Made by a program: the position numbers and the translations under genes. DNA of 14,330 nt from RGIG4140 sp045655105 (GTDB lineage Bacteria; Pseudomonadota; Alphaproteobacteria; CAAHEQ01; UBA3637), in NCBI GenBank assembly GCA_045655105.1, contig JAZOOQ010000009.1, positions 1 to 14,330 of the forward strand. Reading direction: 5' to 3'. The notes beneath the pieces are model-generated. The model searched no databases. It saw nothing but the letters and a program-made list of their open reading frames with translations, and was not told the DNA's origin. The number at the start of each line of letters is the position of its first letter. Position 1 is the first letter of the stretch. Positions 6,502 through 13,833 of the stretch are shown one piece after another.

Positions 6502-7152
6502 ATGGAACAAATTGATATTTTTGATGAAGAATTTAGGGTCATTGAGCCAAAGGTGACAAGTATTGACACTGTTCACAAACAAGGTTTCTGGCATCAAACG
6601 TTTGCTTGTTGGCTCATTAATCCAAAAGAAAACTGTTTATTTTTACAACTGCGGGGAAAGAAGAATCGGATTGGGCCAAACACCTTTGATGCTTCAGCAA
6701 GCGGGCATTTATCAGCCGGAGAAAAACCAATAGACGGTTTTCGAGAAGCCGAAGAAGAACTTGGAAAAAATCTCAACCTATCTGATATCAGCTCTTTGGG
6801 AATTAACAGAAATGTGATCATTCAAGGGACTTATATTAACAGAGAGTTTTGTCATATATACATGGCAAAAACAAAAAATTCCTTAAATGACTTTCAATTA
6901 CAAAAAGGTGAAGTTTCCGGTCTTTTTAAATTGGACATCGCTCAAGGGATTAAATTATTTTCCAATGAATTACCTTCGGTTAAAATAACCGGAATTGTTT
7001 GGGATGAAAATTCTTATAAAAAAGAAACAAGAGAAATAACTCAACAAGATTTTTGTTCATATCATGACAGGGTTCACGTATCCGGCTATTATTTAAAAGT
7101 TATGATCATGGCCGAAAGATTTGTTAAAAACAATCCGCCATACAGGATTTAA
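6502..7152 (+). CDS. Nudix hydrolase (IPP isomerase-like/YfcD-like group)
   Basis: A 216-residue protein whose start is fixed by AAGGAGGT just upstream of the ATG at 6502. The Nudix box lies at about 68-88: GHLSAGE, six residues, then REAEEELG, giving the metal-binding glutamates 82, 85 and 86. The spacing between Glu74 and Arg81 is six residues, not the classical seven. I believe some Nudix subgroups share this, but I cannot check it. The upstream WHQTFACWL and the length of about 200 fit the branch related to isopentenyl-diphosphate isomerase (HRAF/WHRA-type lead-in), which hydrolyses nucleotide-sugar or similar diphosphates. The substrate is unknown. The gene is monocistronic, convergent with the HXXEE gene, and sits behind a palindrome-bearing promoter. 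Confidence 0.8.
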   Translation: MEQIDIFDEEFRVIEPKVTSIDTVHKQGFWHQTFACWLINPKENCLFLQLRGKKNRIGPNTFDASASGHLSAGEKPIDGFREAEEELGKNLNLSDISSLGINRNVIIQGTYINREFCHIYMAKTKNSLNDFQLQKGEVSGLFKLDIAQGIKLFSNELPSVKITGIVWDENSYKKETREITQQDFCSYHDRVHVSGYYLKVMIMAERFVKNNPPYRI

Positions 7153-7193
7153 CTCTTTGATTTGGCAAAATTTCCTCACAATAAAAATAAGAT

Positions 7194-7228
7194 AAAAAAA
7201 GAGCCTCATTCGTTAGAAGCCCTTTTTT
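7194..7228. terminator. Bidirectional rho-independent terminator
   Basis: AAAAAAGAGCCTC and GAAGCCCTTTTTT pair with two mismatches around an ATTCGTTA loop, with A's on one side and T's on the other. The position between two convergent genes (Nudix and HXXEE) fits a shared terminator. Confidence 0.65.
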
Positions 7229-7246
7229 ATTACCAAATACCCACAG

Positions 7247-7852
7247 CTACTTTTGCCATTGTTTTTTGATATTTTTAAACAGATTGCTATATTTATATCC
7301 AATCATCATTGTTATGGTTTTTTGCATAATTATAAAACAAACAAGCATAATCAAGCCCCCGAGCAAATACTCCGAACCTGACAAAATTCTGTTTTGAATC
7401 AGATAGATGAACAATATAACTGACACAACAAATTGCATTTGAGCTGTTACAAAACCGGGGGAATAAAATTTTTTAGTTTTAAAAAGCCTTATCGCCAAAA
7501 GATGAACAAGCCCTTCAAATAATCCTAAAAAGGCAAGTGGCAAAATTGCAAACGGATATTTTGAAAAAACAAACGGCACAACAGTAAAACTTAAAAGCAA
7601 AATGCCTGTTGGAATTCTTGTGGCTCTTTTCATTTCCTCGTTTATATGAACACCAATCATTTTTGCAATTAAATCAGCAAATCCGCCGGGGTATTTCATT
7701 TCTTCCCATTCATGCAAAATAAATAAGAAAATATAAACAAGCGTGAATTTTTGAATCATCGATAAATCACCGATAATCCCTGCACTCATCAAGATAAACA
7801 TGGAAAGGACTGTATAAATTTCTAAAGCATAATATTTAATAAATTTTAGCAT
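7247..7852 (-). CDS. HXXEE-domain integral membrane protein
   Basis: A 201-residue polytopic protein with about five hydrophobic segments: roughly 9-27, 33-48, 82-96, 100-122 and 138-153, plus one near 163-178. The diagnostic HEWEE motif (47-51) follows the second segment. A second conserved-looking patch, FEGLVH (112-117), resembles the His/Glu pair seen later in this family. The biochemical role of HXXEE proteins is not established; His and Glu at the membrane edge suggest metal binding, which is inference. I chose the ATG at 7852 because GAGGG lies 5 nt upstream. The in-frame ATG 42 bp earlier lacks a site. It is convergent with the Nudix gene. Confidence 0.75.
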   Translation of the reverse strand: MLKFIKYYALEIYTVLSMFILMSAGIIGDLSMIQKFTLVYIFLFILHEWEEMKYPGGFADLIAKMIGVHINEEMKRATRIPTGILLLSFTVVPFVFSKYPFAILPLAFLGLFEGLVHLLAIRLFKTKKFYSPGFVTAQMQFVVSVILFIYLIQNRILSGSEYLLGGLIMLVCFIIMQKTITMMIGYKYSNLFKNIKKQWQK

Positions 7853-7915
7853 ATTGCCCTCTTTTTTTGTTTTACAATTCAACACCTTTACCATACATTA
7901 TCAAATTCCGTAATT

Positions 7916-8065
7916 TTATGCAACAAAATCTATATCTTTATCGCCCCTGCCCGATAAATTCACCAAAATAATATCTTCTGGTGTTAAAGTTTTGGCAAGT
8001 TTCATTGCATAAGCAACGGCATGTGCACTTTCAAGCGCCGGAATAATGCCTTTCTGTTTTGGAAA
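7916..8065 (-). pseudogene. trpB: trpB remnant: C-terminal end of tryptophan synthase beta chain
   Basis: The minus strand encodes GIIPALESAHAVAYAMKLAK, then LSGRGDKDI, a few more codons and TAA at 7916. These are hallmark C-terminal sequences of tryptophan synthase beta, which joins indole to serine using pyridoxal phosphate. Only about 50 of the usual ~400 codons remain. Upstream (above about 8065) the frame loses similarity in A-rich sequence and no other trp gene is present. The retained codons look undamaged, which suggests recent truncation. The break lies about 35 bp from repeat head A. Confidence 0.85.
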
Positions 8066-8100
8066 AAGGGATCTTATAAAAAAAAGAAAGTGTATAAAAA

Positions 8101-8149
8101 AAAGGTAAAAAATCTCAAAAAATTAGGGTTAAAAATGAATTTAAACGCG
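8101..8149 (+). repeat. AT-rich repeat head, copy A
   Basis: It ends in a 21-bp run (8129-8149) identical to 13869-13889, with weaker similarity to 13374-13396. Upstream, GTAAAA...CTC/CTA-AAAA also aligns. Read as protein, all three give GLK(M/T)NLNA. Here the frame stops after MNLNAV (8135-8155), and there is no G/T-rich tail as in the later copies. It adjoins the truncated trpB. Confidence 0.6.
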
Positions 8150-8155
8150 GTATAA

Positions 8156-8380
8156 TCCTTACCAACACTTTCATCTTAACCATGAGATAACAAAGAACAA
8201 TGGCTTTTAGCCCATTAATAGAAACATTATCCCCTTTCATTTTAACTTTTGAACCATAATCAAGATAAACAGATGAATTTTTGATAGATATGATAAAAAT
8301 ATTTTCACCATCAGTAACAATAAGAATAAAATGAATAACAATATAGTTATATTTTAAGCAAAAACAAATTCAAAACAATT
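8156..8380. other. Gene-free stretch with an unassigned open frame
   Basis: On the minus strand a frame stays open from about 8371 down to 8115, reading TDGENIFIISIKNSSVYLDY in its middle. It lacks a start codon with a ribosome site near its beginning and runs through repeat head A. It may be a gene fragment; I do not recognise it. Confidence 0.3.
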
Positions 8381-8410
8381 AAAAAGACCTCATATCCATG
8401 AGGCCTTTTT
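8381..8410. terminator. Rho-independent terminator after the glycosyltransferase gene
   Basis: AAAAAG(A/G)CCTCAT arms pair around a short loop (ATCC), with A's on one side and T's on the other. It lies 20 nt beyond the stop of the minus-strand glycosyltransferase gene and is symmetrical enough to work both ways. Confidence 0.8.
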
Positions 8411-8430
8411 AATAGAGAGAAAGCGCATTT

Positions 8431-9576
8431 TTATTTTTCTTCTTTCTTCTTATCATCTGGTTTTGAGAAATAATAAACGGCTTTTTTTTCATCAAGCAAA
8501 AAGGTTTCTTCTCCCCAACGATCCCACTTGATTGTTATTTTTTCATTTGGAACAAAATTTAAAACCTTTGCTTTATCCTTATTTGACTTACGGATCAGAT
8601 TTTTTTCATCTTCTTCAAAAATAAAATAATCAAATCCCCAGTCAAAATGATTGGTTTTAATATACTTTTCTGTTTCCCTTGGACAATAAGAATACATTTC
8701 CTCAATTGTTTTCGAAGAAAAAACATTTGGAAATTTTTTAATTGTTTGTTTTGCTAATTCACATTCATCCCATTTATCTTGATCAAATTTATATCCAGAT
8801 TTTTGAGACAATTCATCTATTAAGTAATTTTTCGCATACCGACAATCAGATCCAAGCGATAAAGAGCCATTTACTCTTGTTCCCAACAAGGGTTCTTGAG
8901 TATCAAGTTTTTCAATCCGGCCATTATTATAAAGAATTTGAAGCCAAAAATTAAAATCTTCCCCGCAAGAATAAATTGAATTATATTTAATTTTATGCTT
9001 TTTAACAAATGATCGCTTGAATATATTTCCAACATTTCCAATAAGATTAGCAGAAACCAATTTATAAATGGGCGGAAAAATATTCCATTTTGTAAATTCT
9101 TCAAAAGGTTTATCCTTTTCTTCATAATAATTCATTTTTTTAGGAACAAGCAAAACAATCTCTGGATTTTTCTCCATAAATGGAACAACATTTTCCAAAT
9201 AATTTGGATAGAAAAAATCATCACTATCTAAAACAGCAATATATTTGCCCCGCGCATTTTCATTCCCTGTATTACGCGCGATTGCCACACCTTGATTGGT
9301 TTTATGAGTAACCACGCGAATTTTATTTGATTTTGATTGATATTCCTTTAATACTTGTTTGGTTCCATCTGTTGACCCATCATCAACAATAACCAATTCA
9401 TAATCTTGAAACGTTTGATTTAAAACAGAATCAATGGCTTTGGGCAAATAATCTGCGCGATTATAAGTTGGCATCACAATTGATACTTTTACAGGGTAAA
9501 AAAAGTTTGAATAAAGCGCATATCCAATCGCCAATACCCCTAACACAGAACAACAACCAATTAATTTCTTTTTCAT
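8431..9576 (-). CDS. Family 2 glycosyltransferase with N-terminal membrane anchor
   Basis: A 381-residue protein. Residues 5-25 form one hydrophobic segment. A GT-A domain follows: VSIVMPTYNRADYLPKAIDS (31-50), VDDGSTDG (64-71), the metal-binding DSD at 117-119, and the CGED catalytic-base region (204-207). It would transfer a sugar from a nucleotide-sugar to an envelope polysaccharide or lipid acceptor. The C-terminal 150 residues are lysine-rich and unrecognised. An N-terminal anchor before the catalytic domain is uncommon for soluble GT2 enzymes. LIGC at 5-8 resembles a lipobox but has almost no n/h-region, so I read it as a plain membrane helix. The gene stands alone, with its own promoter (9613-9641) and terminator. 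Confidence 0.85.
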   Translation of the reverse strand: MKKKLIGCCSVLGVLAIGYALYSNFFYPVKVSIVMPTYNRADYLPKAIDSVLNQTFQDYELVIVDDGSTDGTKQVLKEYQSKSNKIRVVTHKTNQGVAIARNTGNENARGKYIAVLDSDDFFYPNYLENVVPFMEKNPEIVLLVPKKMNYYEEKDKPFEEFTKWNIFPPIYKLVSANLIGNVGNIFKRSFVKKHKIKYNSIYSCGEDFNFWLQILYNNGRIEKLDTQEPLLGTRVNGSLSLGSDCRYAKNYLIDELSQKSGYKFDQDKWDECELAKQTIKKFPNVFSSKTIEEMYSYCPRETEKYIKTNHFDWGFDYFIFEEDEKNLIRKSNKDKAKVLNFVPNEKITIKWDRWGEETFLLDEKKAVYYFSKPDDKKKEEK

Positions 9577-9612
9577 TTCCTACCCCTTTGTTTTATTAAT
9601 ATTTTTATAAAC

Positions 9613-9641
9613 TTTAAACCATATCAGAATAATTCTGTCAA
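9613..9641 (-). promoter_or_regulatory. Glycosyltransferase promoter with embedded palindrome
   Basis: On the minus strand a consensus TTGACA (9636-9641) is followed after 17 nt by TTTAAA (9613-9618), about 40 nt before the start codon. The spacer holds CAGAAT-A-ATTCTG (9625-9637), a perfect 13-bp inverted repeat and possible operator. Confidence 0.6.
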
Positions 9642-9767
9642 TAAAAAAAAGCGGGCTAAAAAAAATTGCTATTCAACAAATAAAAGCCTTTTCTTAATTA
9701 AGGGAAAACTTTTAGTCTATTTGCTTAAAGATATCAAAAAAACACTTTGATTTTATTAAAAAAACAC

Positions 9768-9796
9768 TTGACTTTAAAATAACAATCTGATATTTT
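9768..9796 (+). promoter_or_regulatory. Sigma70-type promoter for the Hsp70-like gene
   Basis: TTGACT (9768-9773), 17 nt, TATTTT (9791-9796), about 45 nt before the start. No sigma32-like CCCCAT box is seen, so heat control is not indicated. Confidence 0.5.
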
Positions 9797-9840
9797 TCAA
9801 AAACTTTTTTTAAAGTAAAGGAAAATCAAGGAGGATAAAC

Positions 9841-11094
9841 ATGCAAGAAAAAATACTTGCAGGGATTGATTTTGGCACATCAAATTCCCTGATCGCAATT
9901 GCTCAATCAGAAAAAGAAATTAAACCTATTTCTCTTTATAAAGAAAAAGCCGTTATCCCCACAACGCTTTTTTTTGGCGAAAATGAAAGTTTTTATGGCG
10001 AACCAGCCATCAATCTTTATTTAAGTGGCGAACCGGGGCGTTTTATGCGCGGGATTAAAAGTTTGCTGGGTTCTGAAACAGAACGCGAAGGCACACGGGT
10101 TTTTAACAGGTTTTATTCTTTTTCAAATATTATTAAAACCTTTCTTTTCCATTTAAAAACAGATAGTGAAAAACAAATTGGGGCTGAGATTGAAAACGTT
10201 GTTCTTGGACGGCCTGTTCATTTTCATGACAATAAAAAAGAAGATATTGCCGCTGAAAAATGCCTTGAAAAAATGGCCAAAGAAATTGGATTTAAAAACA
10301 TCAGCTTTCAGTATGAACCTTTAGCAGCCGCCCTGCACTATGAACAAACTATTGAAAAAGAAGAGCTGACCCTTGTGGCTGACTTAGGGGGCGGCACAAG
10401 CGATTTTTCGGTGATTAAACTAGAGCCAAACGGCATAAAAAAAGAAGACCGAAGCCAAGATATCTTGGCAAATGATAGTGTTCATTTGGCGGGAACGGAT
10501 TTGGATCATGATATTGCTTATCAACTGGCCATGCCTCATTTTGGAAAGAATTCTGATCGCAAAAATGGGCTTCCCATTCCCTATGCTTATTTTAATGACG
10601 TTTGCCAATGGCATCAAATTCAAAAATTATATACGCCAACGCATGAGCTAAATTCAGAACGCATGCTTTCTGAAGTTAAAAACCCCACTCTTTTTAACAG
10701 ATATGTTTTAATGATTCAAAAACAGCTGGGGCATTATATGCTTTTTGAAGCCGAGCATGCTAAAATTGATTTATCTGCCAGAGAAAACACCAAAATGGAT
10801 TTAAAAGAAATTGAAAAAAACTTTTTGATTCCGATTTCAAAGAATGAGTTTTTAGAGGCCACTCAAAAATCAACAACCCAAATTATTGAAAAGGCAAAAG
10901 AAACCATTCAACAAGCTGGCATTAAAGGCTCTCAAATCCAAAATATTATTTTCACTGGGGGGACTAGCCTTGTTCCTTCCATTTCCAAAGGGATTAAAGA
11001 GCTTTGCCCCAATGCCGAAGTTAAAAAAATCAGCACGTATGCCTCCGTTGGCTCTGGGTTGGCATTAGAAGCATTGCGCCGATATGGAAAGTGA
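9841..11094 (+). CDS. Hsp70-family protein, YegD-like (nucleotide-binding domain only)
   Basis: A 417-residue actin-fold ATPase. The phosphate-1 loop GIDFGTSNS is at 8-16. Phosphate-2 DLGGGTSD is at 181-188. YEPLAAALHY (158-167) is the Hsp70 connect-1 region, and FTGGTSLVPSI near 376-386 is the adenosine loop. DnaK is about 640 residues; this protein stops after the ATPase domain and has no substrate-binding domain or EEVD-like tail. That matches YegD (about 450). Its client and role are unknown, and no DnaJ or GrpE gene is nearby. AAGGAGGAT just upstream fixes the start. The DUF1737-like gene follows after 63 bp, possibly cotranscribed, though it has its own ribosome site and a possible TTGACC box. 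Confidence 0.88.
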   Translation: MQEKILAGIDFGTSNSLIAIAQSEKEIKPISLYKEKAVIPTTLFFGENESFYGEPAINLYLSGEPGRFMRGIKSLLGSETEREGTRVFNRFYSFSNIIKTFLFHLKTDSEKQIGAEIENVVLGRPVHFHDNKKEDIAAEKCLEKMAKEIGFKNISFQYEPLAAALHYEQTIEKEELTLVADLGGGTSDFSVIKLEPNGIKKEDRSQDILANDSVHLAGTDLDHDIAYQLAMPHFGKNSDRKNGLPIPYAYFNDVCQWHQIQKLYTPTHELNSERMLSEVKNPTLFNRYVLMIQKQLGHYMLFEAEHAKIDLSARENTKMDLKEIEKNFLIPISKNEFLEATQKSTTQIIEKAKETIQQAGIKGSQIQNIIFTGGTSLVPSISKGIKELCPNAEVKKISTYASVGSGLALEALRRYGK

Positions 11095-11157
11095 AAAAAA
11101 ATGCTTGACCTTTTGAAAAAAATCAAAGGTAATATAAATTAAAAAAGGAGGCTTAAA

Positions 11158-11313
11158 ATGAAGTATACACTTGTTTATGATAATATTCCTGAAATGTTGA
11201 TTGATAAGGTGAATCAATTGATTGATCAAGGATGGGAACCCATGGGTGGCATTTCAATTTTGCACCGTGGCTCTGAAGAAATTTTTTGTCAGGCACTGAT
11301 TAAAAAAGATTAA
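11158..11313 (+). CDS. DUF1737-like small protein (51 aa)
   Basis: A 51-residue gene with AAGGAGG (11145-11151) upstream. The pattern MKYTLVYDN, then VNQLIDQGWEPMGGIS, then CQALIKK matches the small DUF1737 proteins: a short strand, a helix, a GW-P-GG turn, and a final strand ending QA(M/L)xK. The family's function is unknown; members are often linked to phage-like or stand-alone loci. It ends before a strong terminator, so it may be the last gene of a two-gene unit with the Hsp70-like gene. Confidence 0.75.
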   Translation: MKYTLVYDNIPEMLIDKVNQLIDQGWEPMGGISILHRGSEEIFCQALIKKD

Positions 11314-11376
11314 TAAGGCTATAAATCATTTTAAGCTTAAATAAAAAGTGTTATGATTTAGGGGCATAAAAAATTT

Positions 11377-11406
11377 AAGGCGCTTATCTAAAAGCGCCTT
11401 TTTTTT
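11377..11406 (+). terminator. Rho-independent terminator after the DUF1737-like gene
   Basis: AAGGCGCTT/AAGCGCCTT arms around ATCTA, followed by eight T's, 64 nt after the stop. It could also stop minus-strand transcripts from the lipoprotein operon. Confidence 0.85.
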
Positions 11407-11493
11407 ACCATCTCTTTTGAGGTTGACTTTTCCTTACTCAAAAAAGAAGATTTTACTTTTCAATTGATTCTTCTAATTCAACCAAAATAATGA

Positions 11494-11868
11494 TTATTCT
11501 TTCACGCGGCCAGCTTGTTGCAAGTGATGAAGCGTTTCTTGCCACTTATATAACGGCATTTTCGGTTTTGTTTGATTCGCATTAAACACCTTTGAGCGCA
11601 ACTGAAGGCTTTCATCTGTTCTTGGATAATCTGGGAAAGAAATATAGGTATCATACCCGATATATTCCGCTGTTTTATGATTCCCATCTGTATCGATATA
11701 ATAATAAGCTTTTTCTTCATGAGTGCTTGACTCAAGCTCAGCATGAATCAATTGGCCTTCTTTTTTTAGTTCTTCATTTGAAAGAGTTGATTCTTTTTCG
11801 CTTGATTTTTCAGAACAAGCTGATAATGAAACAGCCAAACAACTTAAAAATAACATTTCTTTTTTCAC
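11494..11868 (-). CDS. Small putative lipoprotein, paralogue 1
   Basis: A 124-residue protein beginning at GTG (11868), chosen because GGAG lies 8 nt upstream; an ATG four codons on is less well placed. It has a lysine-rich n-region and a hydrophobic stretch. The lipobox LSAC (15-18) precedes a Ser/Glu-rich linker, so it should be exported and lipid-anchored. The mature part has KAYYYIDTDGN and EYIGYDTY, with a C-terminal MPLYKWQE and RVKE. All of these recur in the next gene, so the two are tandem duplicates. I know no named family. It shares an operon with endonuclease I and may bind or restrain it, which is speculation. Confidence 0.7.
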   Translation of the reverse strand: MKKEMLFLSCLAVSLSACSEKSSEKESTLSNEELKKEGQLIHAELESSTHEEKAYYYIDTDGNHKTAEYIGYDTYISFPDYPRTDESLQLRSKVFNANQTKPKMPLYKWQETLHHLQQAGRVKE

Positions 11869-11900
11869 TTTTGATACTCCTTTTTTGAAAAAAAATATTC

Positions 11901-11931
11901 GCTAAACGTATCAAAAAAAGAAACGTTTAGC
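11901..11931 (-). terminator. Hairpin with T-run between the two lipoprotein genes
   Basis: GCTAAACGT (11901-11909) and ACGTTTAGC (11923-11931) are perfect 9-bp arms around a 13-nt loop. On the minus strand a GAATATTTTTTTT tail follows. It may attenuate transcription into paralogue 1. Confidence 0.6.
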
Positions 11932-11956
11932 AAGCGCTTATTTCCTTTTATTTGAA

Positions 11957-11973
11957 AGGGGTTATGCACCCCT
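11957..11973. terminator. Short GC hairpin after lipoprotein paralogue 2
   Basis: AGGGG/CCCCT arms around TTATGCA, about 10 nt beyond the minus-strand stop. The T-run lies on the + strand side, so on the minus strand it is at most a pause or mRNA-stabilising hairpin. Confidence 0.45.
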
Positions 11974-11982
11974 GCTCTTTTT

Positions 11983-12318
11983 TTATTCTTTTACTCTTGC
12001 TTTTGAGTCAACTGCCTGAAAATCCAACAACTGTTCGCGCCATTTTGAAAGAGGCATTCTTAATTTTCTTGGCATAATTCTTTCGCCACAATCTGGCCGA
12101 TCGTCCACATATTTATACCCCGTATATTCAGGAGTGATTTCATTTTGGTCTGTGTTAATATAAAAATAAGCCTTATCATCTTCTTTATCTGGCAAGTCAA
12201 CAAACATCAAATCACCCACCTTTTTCTGATCTTCTTGAGTCAATTCATTCTGCTTATATGAACATGAATCAGTAAACAGTAAGGATAAGGCACTTAAGGC
12301 CATTAATTCTTTTTTCAT
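11983..12318 (-). CDS. Small putative lipoprotein, paralogue 2
   Basis: A 111-residue exported protein with GGAG 6 nt before the ATG. The signal region MKKELMALSALSLLFTDSC ends at Cys19. The residues before it (TDS) are a poor lipobox, so lipidation is less certain than for paralogue 1. Shared features with paralogue 1 are KAYFYINTDQNE, PEYTGYKY, MPLSKWRE and the terminal RVKE. It lies 25 bp after the endonuclease stop with no terminator between them, so the two are one transcript. The function is unknown. Confidence 0.7.
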   Translation of the reverse strand: MKKELMALSALSLLFTDSCSYKQNELTQEDQKKVGDLMFVDLPDKEDDKAYFYINTDQNEITPEYTGYKYVDDRPDCGERIMPRKLRMPLSKWREQLLDFQAVDSKARVKE

Positions 12319-12343
12319 TTAAAACTCCGCATGTTAAAAAATT

Positions 12344-13096
12344 TTATTTAATAAATCCAAAAATTTTGCATTGATCCATCACGATATCATTCCTGTTTTT
12401 TTGGATTTTTTCAATCCTGAGCGCGCGCTCACATTCCCACTCATCAACGGGATAGCGCTTGTTCCAAACAGAAAGAAGTTTGCGCATTTTTTCGCTGATT
12501 TTAAACGTTGGATATTTGGATTCGATATAAAAATATGTTCTGGCAATTTGCCCTTTTGAATATTCCCCTGGTTCCACCGTTCGCCCAACAATTTTAACTG
12601 GGCAAGATCCAAATGTGTTTTGAACAGAAGGATGCATCTCTGTGAAATTAAAATTTGATCGCATGGCGTTCACTGAGCCAATTGCTGGAACAAGGTTATA
12701 CATATCCGAAACCATAAATTGAAACTCTTTATTCACCTTTTCGGCGCATTTTCTGCCCTTGTATGGCTTGCCTTTTGAATCAACGCATTCAGCATGCCCT
12801 TCCCGCCATTCGGGAAATCCACGACCAAAGTTTTCAGCTGGCACAATATGTTCCCATTCAATTTTGGTGCTCCGCTTTTCATATTTAGGGCTTAAAAACC
12901 CTTCAGGATGAACAACTGTTCCATCTTTTTTATAAGGAGCTAAACAATAAAACGTTTGCATATGATCAACATAAACTTTTTTAAGCTGACGTTTGGCTTC
13001 TGAAAAGCTATCAATTGTTTTGTTTCCACTTGCAATTGCATCCACCCCAGAAAAAAACAAAATACCAATCAAAAAAATCCCTTGAAATGCGCGCAT
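12344..13096 (-). CDS. Secreted endonuclease I (EndA/Dns/NucM family)
   Basis: A 250-residue protein with a signal peptide (hydrophobic 7-20, cleavage likely near VDAIAS, 18-23). The mature enzyme has the beta-beta-alpha-metal nuclease core: KIEWEHIVPAENFG (78-91) with catalytic His83, then GHAEC, and MYNLVPAIGSVNAMRSN (132-148) with the Asn residues that bind the metal. These are hallmarks of endonuclease I, which cuts DNA and sometimes RNA nonspecifically in the periplasm or outside the cell. The length fits the family (230-260). Several cysteines (51, 104, 117, 165) could form disulfides. GGGGAG precedes the ATG, and a near-consensus promoter lies about 30 nt upstream. Two paralogous lipoproteins follow in the same operon. 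Confidence 0.92.
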   Translation of the reverse strand: MRAFQGIFLIGILFFSGVDAIASGNKTIDSFSEAKRQLKKVYVDHMQTFYCLAPYKKDGTVVHPEGFLSPKYEKRSTKIEWEHIVPAENFGRGFPEWREGHAECVDSKGKPYKGRKCAEKVNKEFQFMVSDMYNLVPAIGSVNAMRSNFNFTEMHPSVQNTFGSCPVKIVGRTVEPGEYSKGQIARTYFYIESKYPTFKISEKMRKLLSVWNKRYPVDEWECERALRIEKIQKNRNDIVMDQCKIFGFIK

Positions 13097-13126
13097 TTTT
13101 CTCCCCTTTATCTATTTCTTACCTTT

Positions 13127-13155
13127 CTTATAGCTTATTTTAAAAAAAATTTCAA
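13127..13155 (-). promoter_or_regulatory. Sigma70-type promoter of the endonuclease/lipoprotein operon
   Basis: On the minus strand TTGAAA (13150-13155), 17 nt, TATAAG (13127-13132), about 30 nt before the start. Both boxes are close to consensus. Confidence 0.7.
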
Positions 13156-13341
13156 GTAACTTTATTTTTTAATGTTTTTTCTTTTAATATTATATAGTTA
13201 ATCAATATTCTTAAAGCTTTACCTTAAATAAAAATTGGCGCAGTTTAAGAATATTTATCATAAACTTTATTTTGTATTAAATTTGGGACGAAATTAAGTA
13301 ACAATAAATAAAAAAACTAAAAAAAAAGCCCCCCTTTTTCC
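13156..13341. other. AT-rich gene-free stretch
   Basis: About 185 bp of A/T-rich DNA with homopolymer runs. I see no gene or stable hairpin. It leads into a CCCCCC-TTTTT-CCCC run at 13329-13343, where the repeat modules begin. Confidence 0.4.
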
Positions 13342-13560
13342 CCTTAAAAAAAGAGCAAAAAACCTTAAAATTCGGCTTAAAAACCAATTTAAACGCAAAG
13401 GAAGAGAGAGAACCGATTAAAGAGAGAGAAAGGATTTTAGGGATGGAGAAGATTATGAGGAATTGGGAGATTTGTGTGGGGGTGAAATAGTGACGGGTGG
13501 CATGGGGATGGTGCATGGTGGTGGTGTGGTAAAACGTGCAAGATAATAGCTTGCGTTCTT
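13342..13560 (+). repeat. Repeat module B: AT-rich head with G/T-rich tail
   Basis: The head (13342-13412) aligns with module C, both passing from CCTTAAAAAA to AATTTAAACGC, AAGGAAGAGAGAGAA. The tail is G/T-rich and C-poor, including GTGGGGGTGA, GACGGGTGGCATGGGGATGG and TGGTGGTGGTGTGG. A reading frame through the head (NLNAKEERE, shared with C) stays open to 13490 but has ACC where C has ATG. No gene is called. Confidence 0.65.
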
Positions 13561-13826
13561 AATGGGGACATAATCCATCCCGCTCCAACGCCACGCCAAT
13601 CTCCACTCGCACCCAAACCAACACGCGCCCCACGCGCCAACCATAGGACCTCACCACAACACCACACGCCATGCCCATGTCTTCACATCCGCACTCCACC
13701 TCATACCCAACGCCCGCGCCACGTCCTCGCATCCCCTCCAACGCCACACCCCAACCAACACCTATTCAAGCCCAAACTCCCGCTATAAGTTCTCTCTTTT
13801 ATCGGGTTTAAATTCGAAAATGGAGC
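13560..13826 (-). repeat. Repeat module D: inverted copy, C/A-rich on the + strand
   Basis: On the minus strand it starts with GAATTTAAACCCGAT (13815-13801) and AAGAGAGAAC. GTTTGGG and GGTGTTGGTTGGGG follow, the same order of signals as module C (GAATTTAAAC, AGAGAGA, GTTTGGG, GGTGTTG). The tail is about 230 bp, strongly G/T-rich on the minus strand and far above the local G+C level. In-frame stops interrupt its head, so short frames within it are not called as genes. Confidence 0.55.
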
Positions 13827-13833
13827 GTTTTTT

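Noticed and set aside
9555..9576. Lipobox (LIGC) at the glycosyltransferase N-terminus
   Set aside because: The cysteine comes at residue 8 with no room for a signal-peptide hydrophobic core; the hydrophobic segment follows it, so a membrane anchor fits better.
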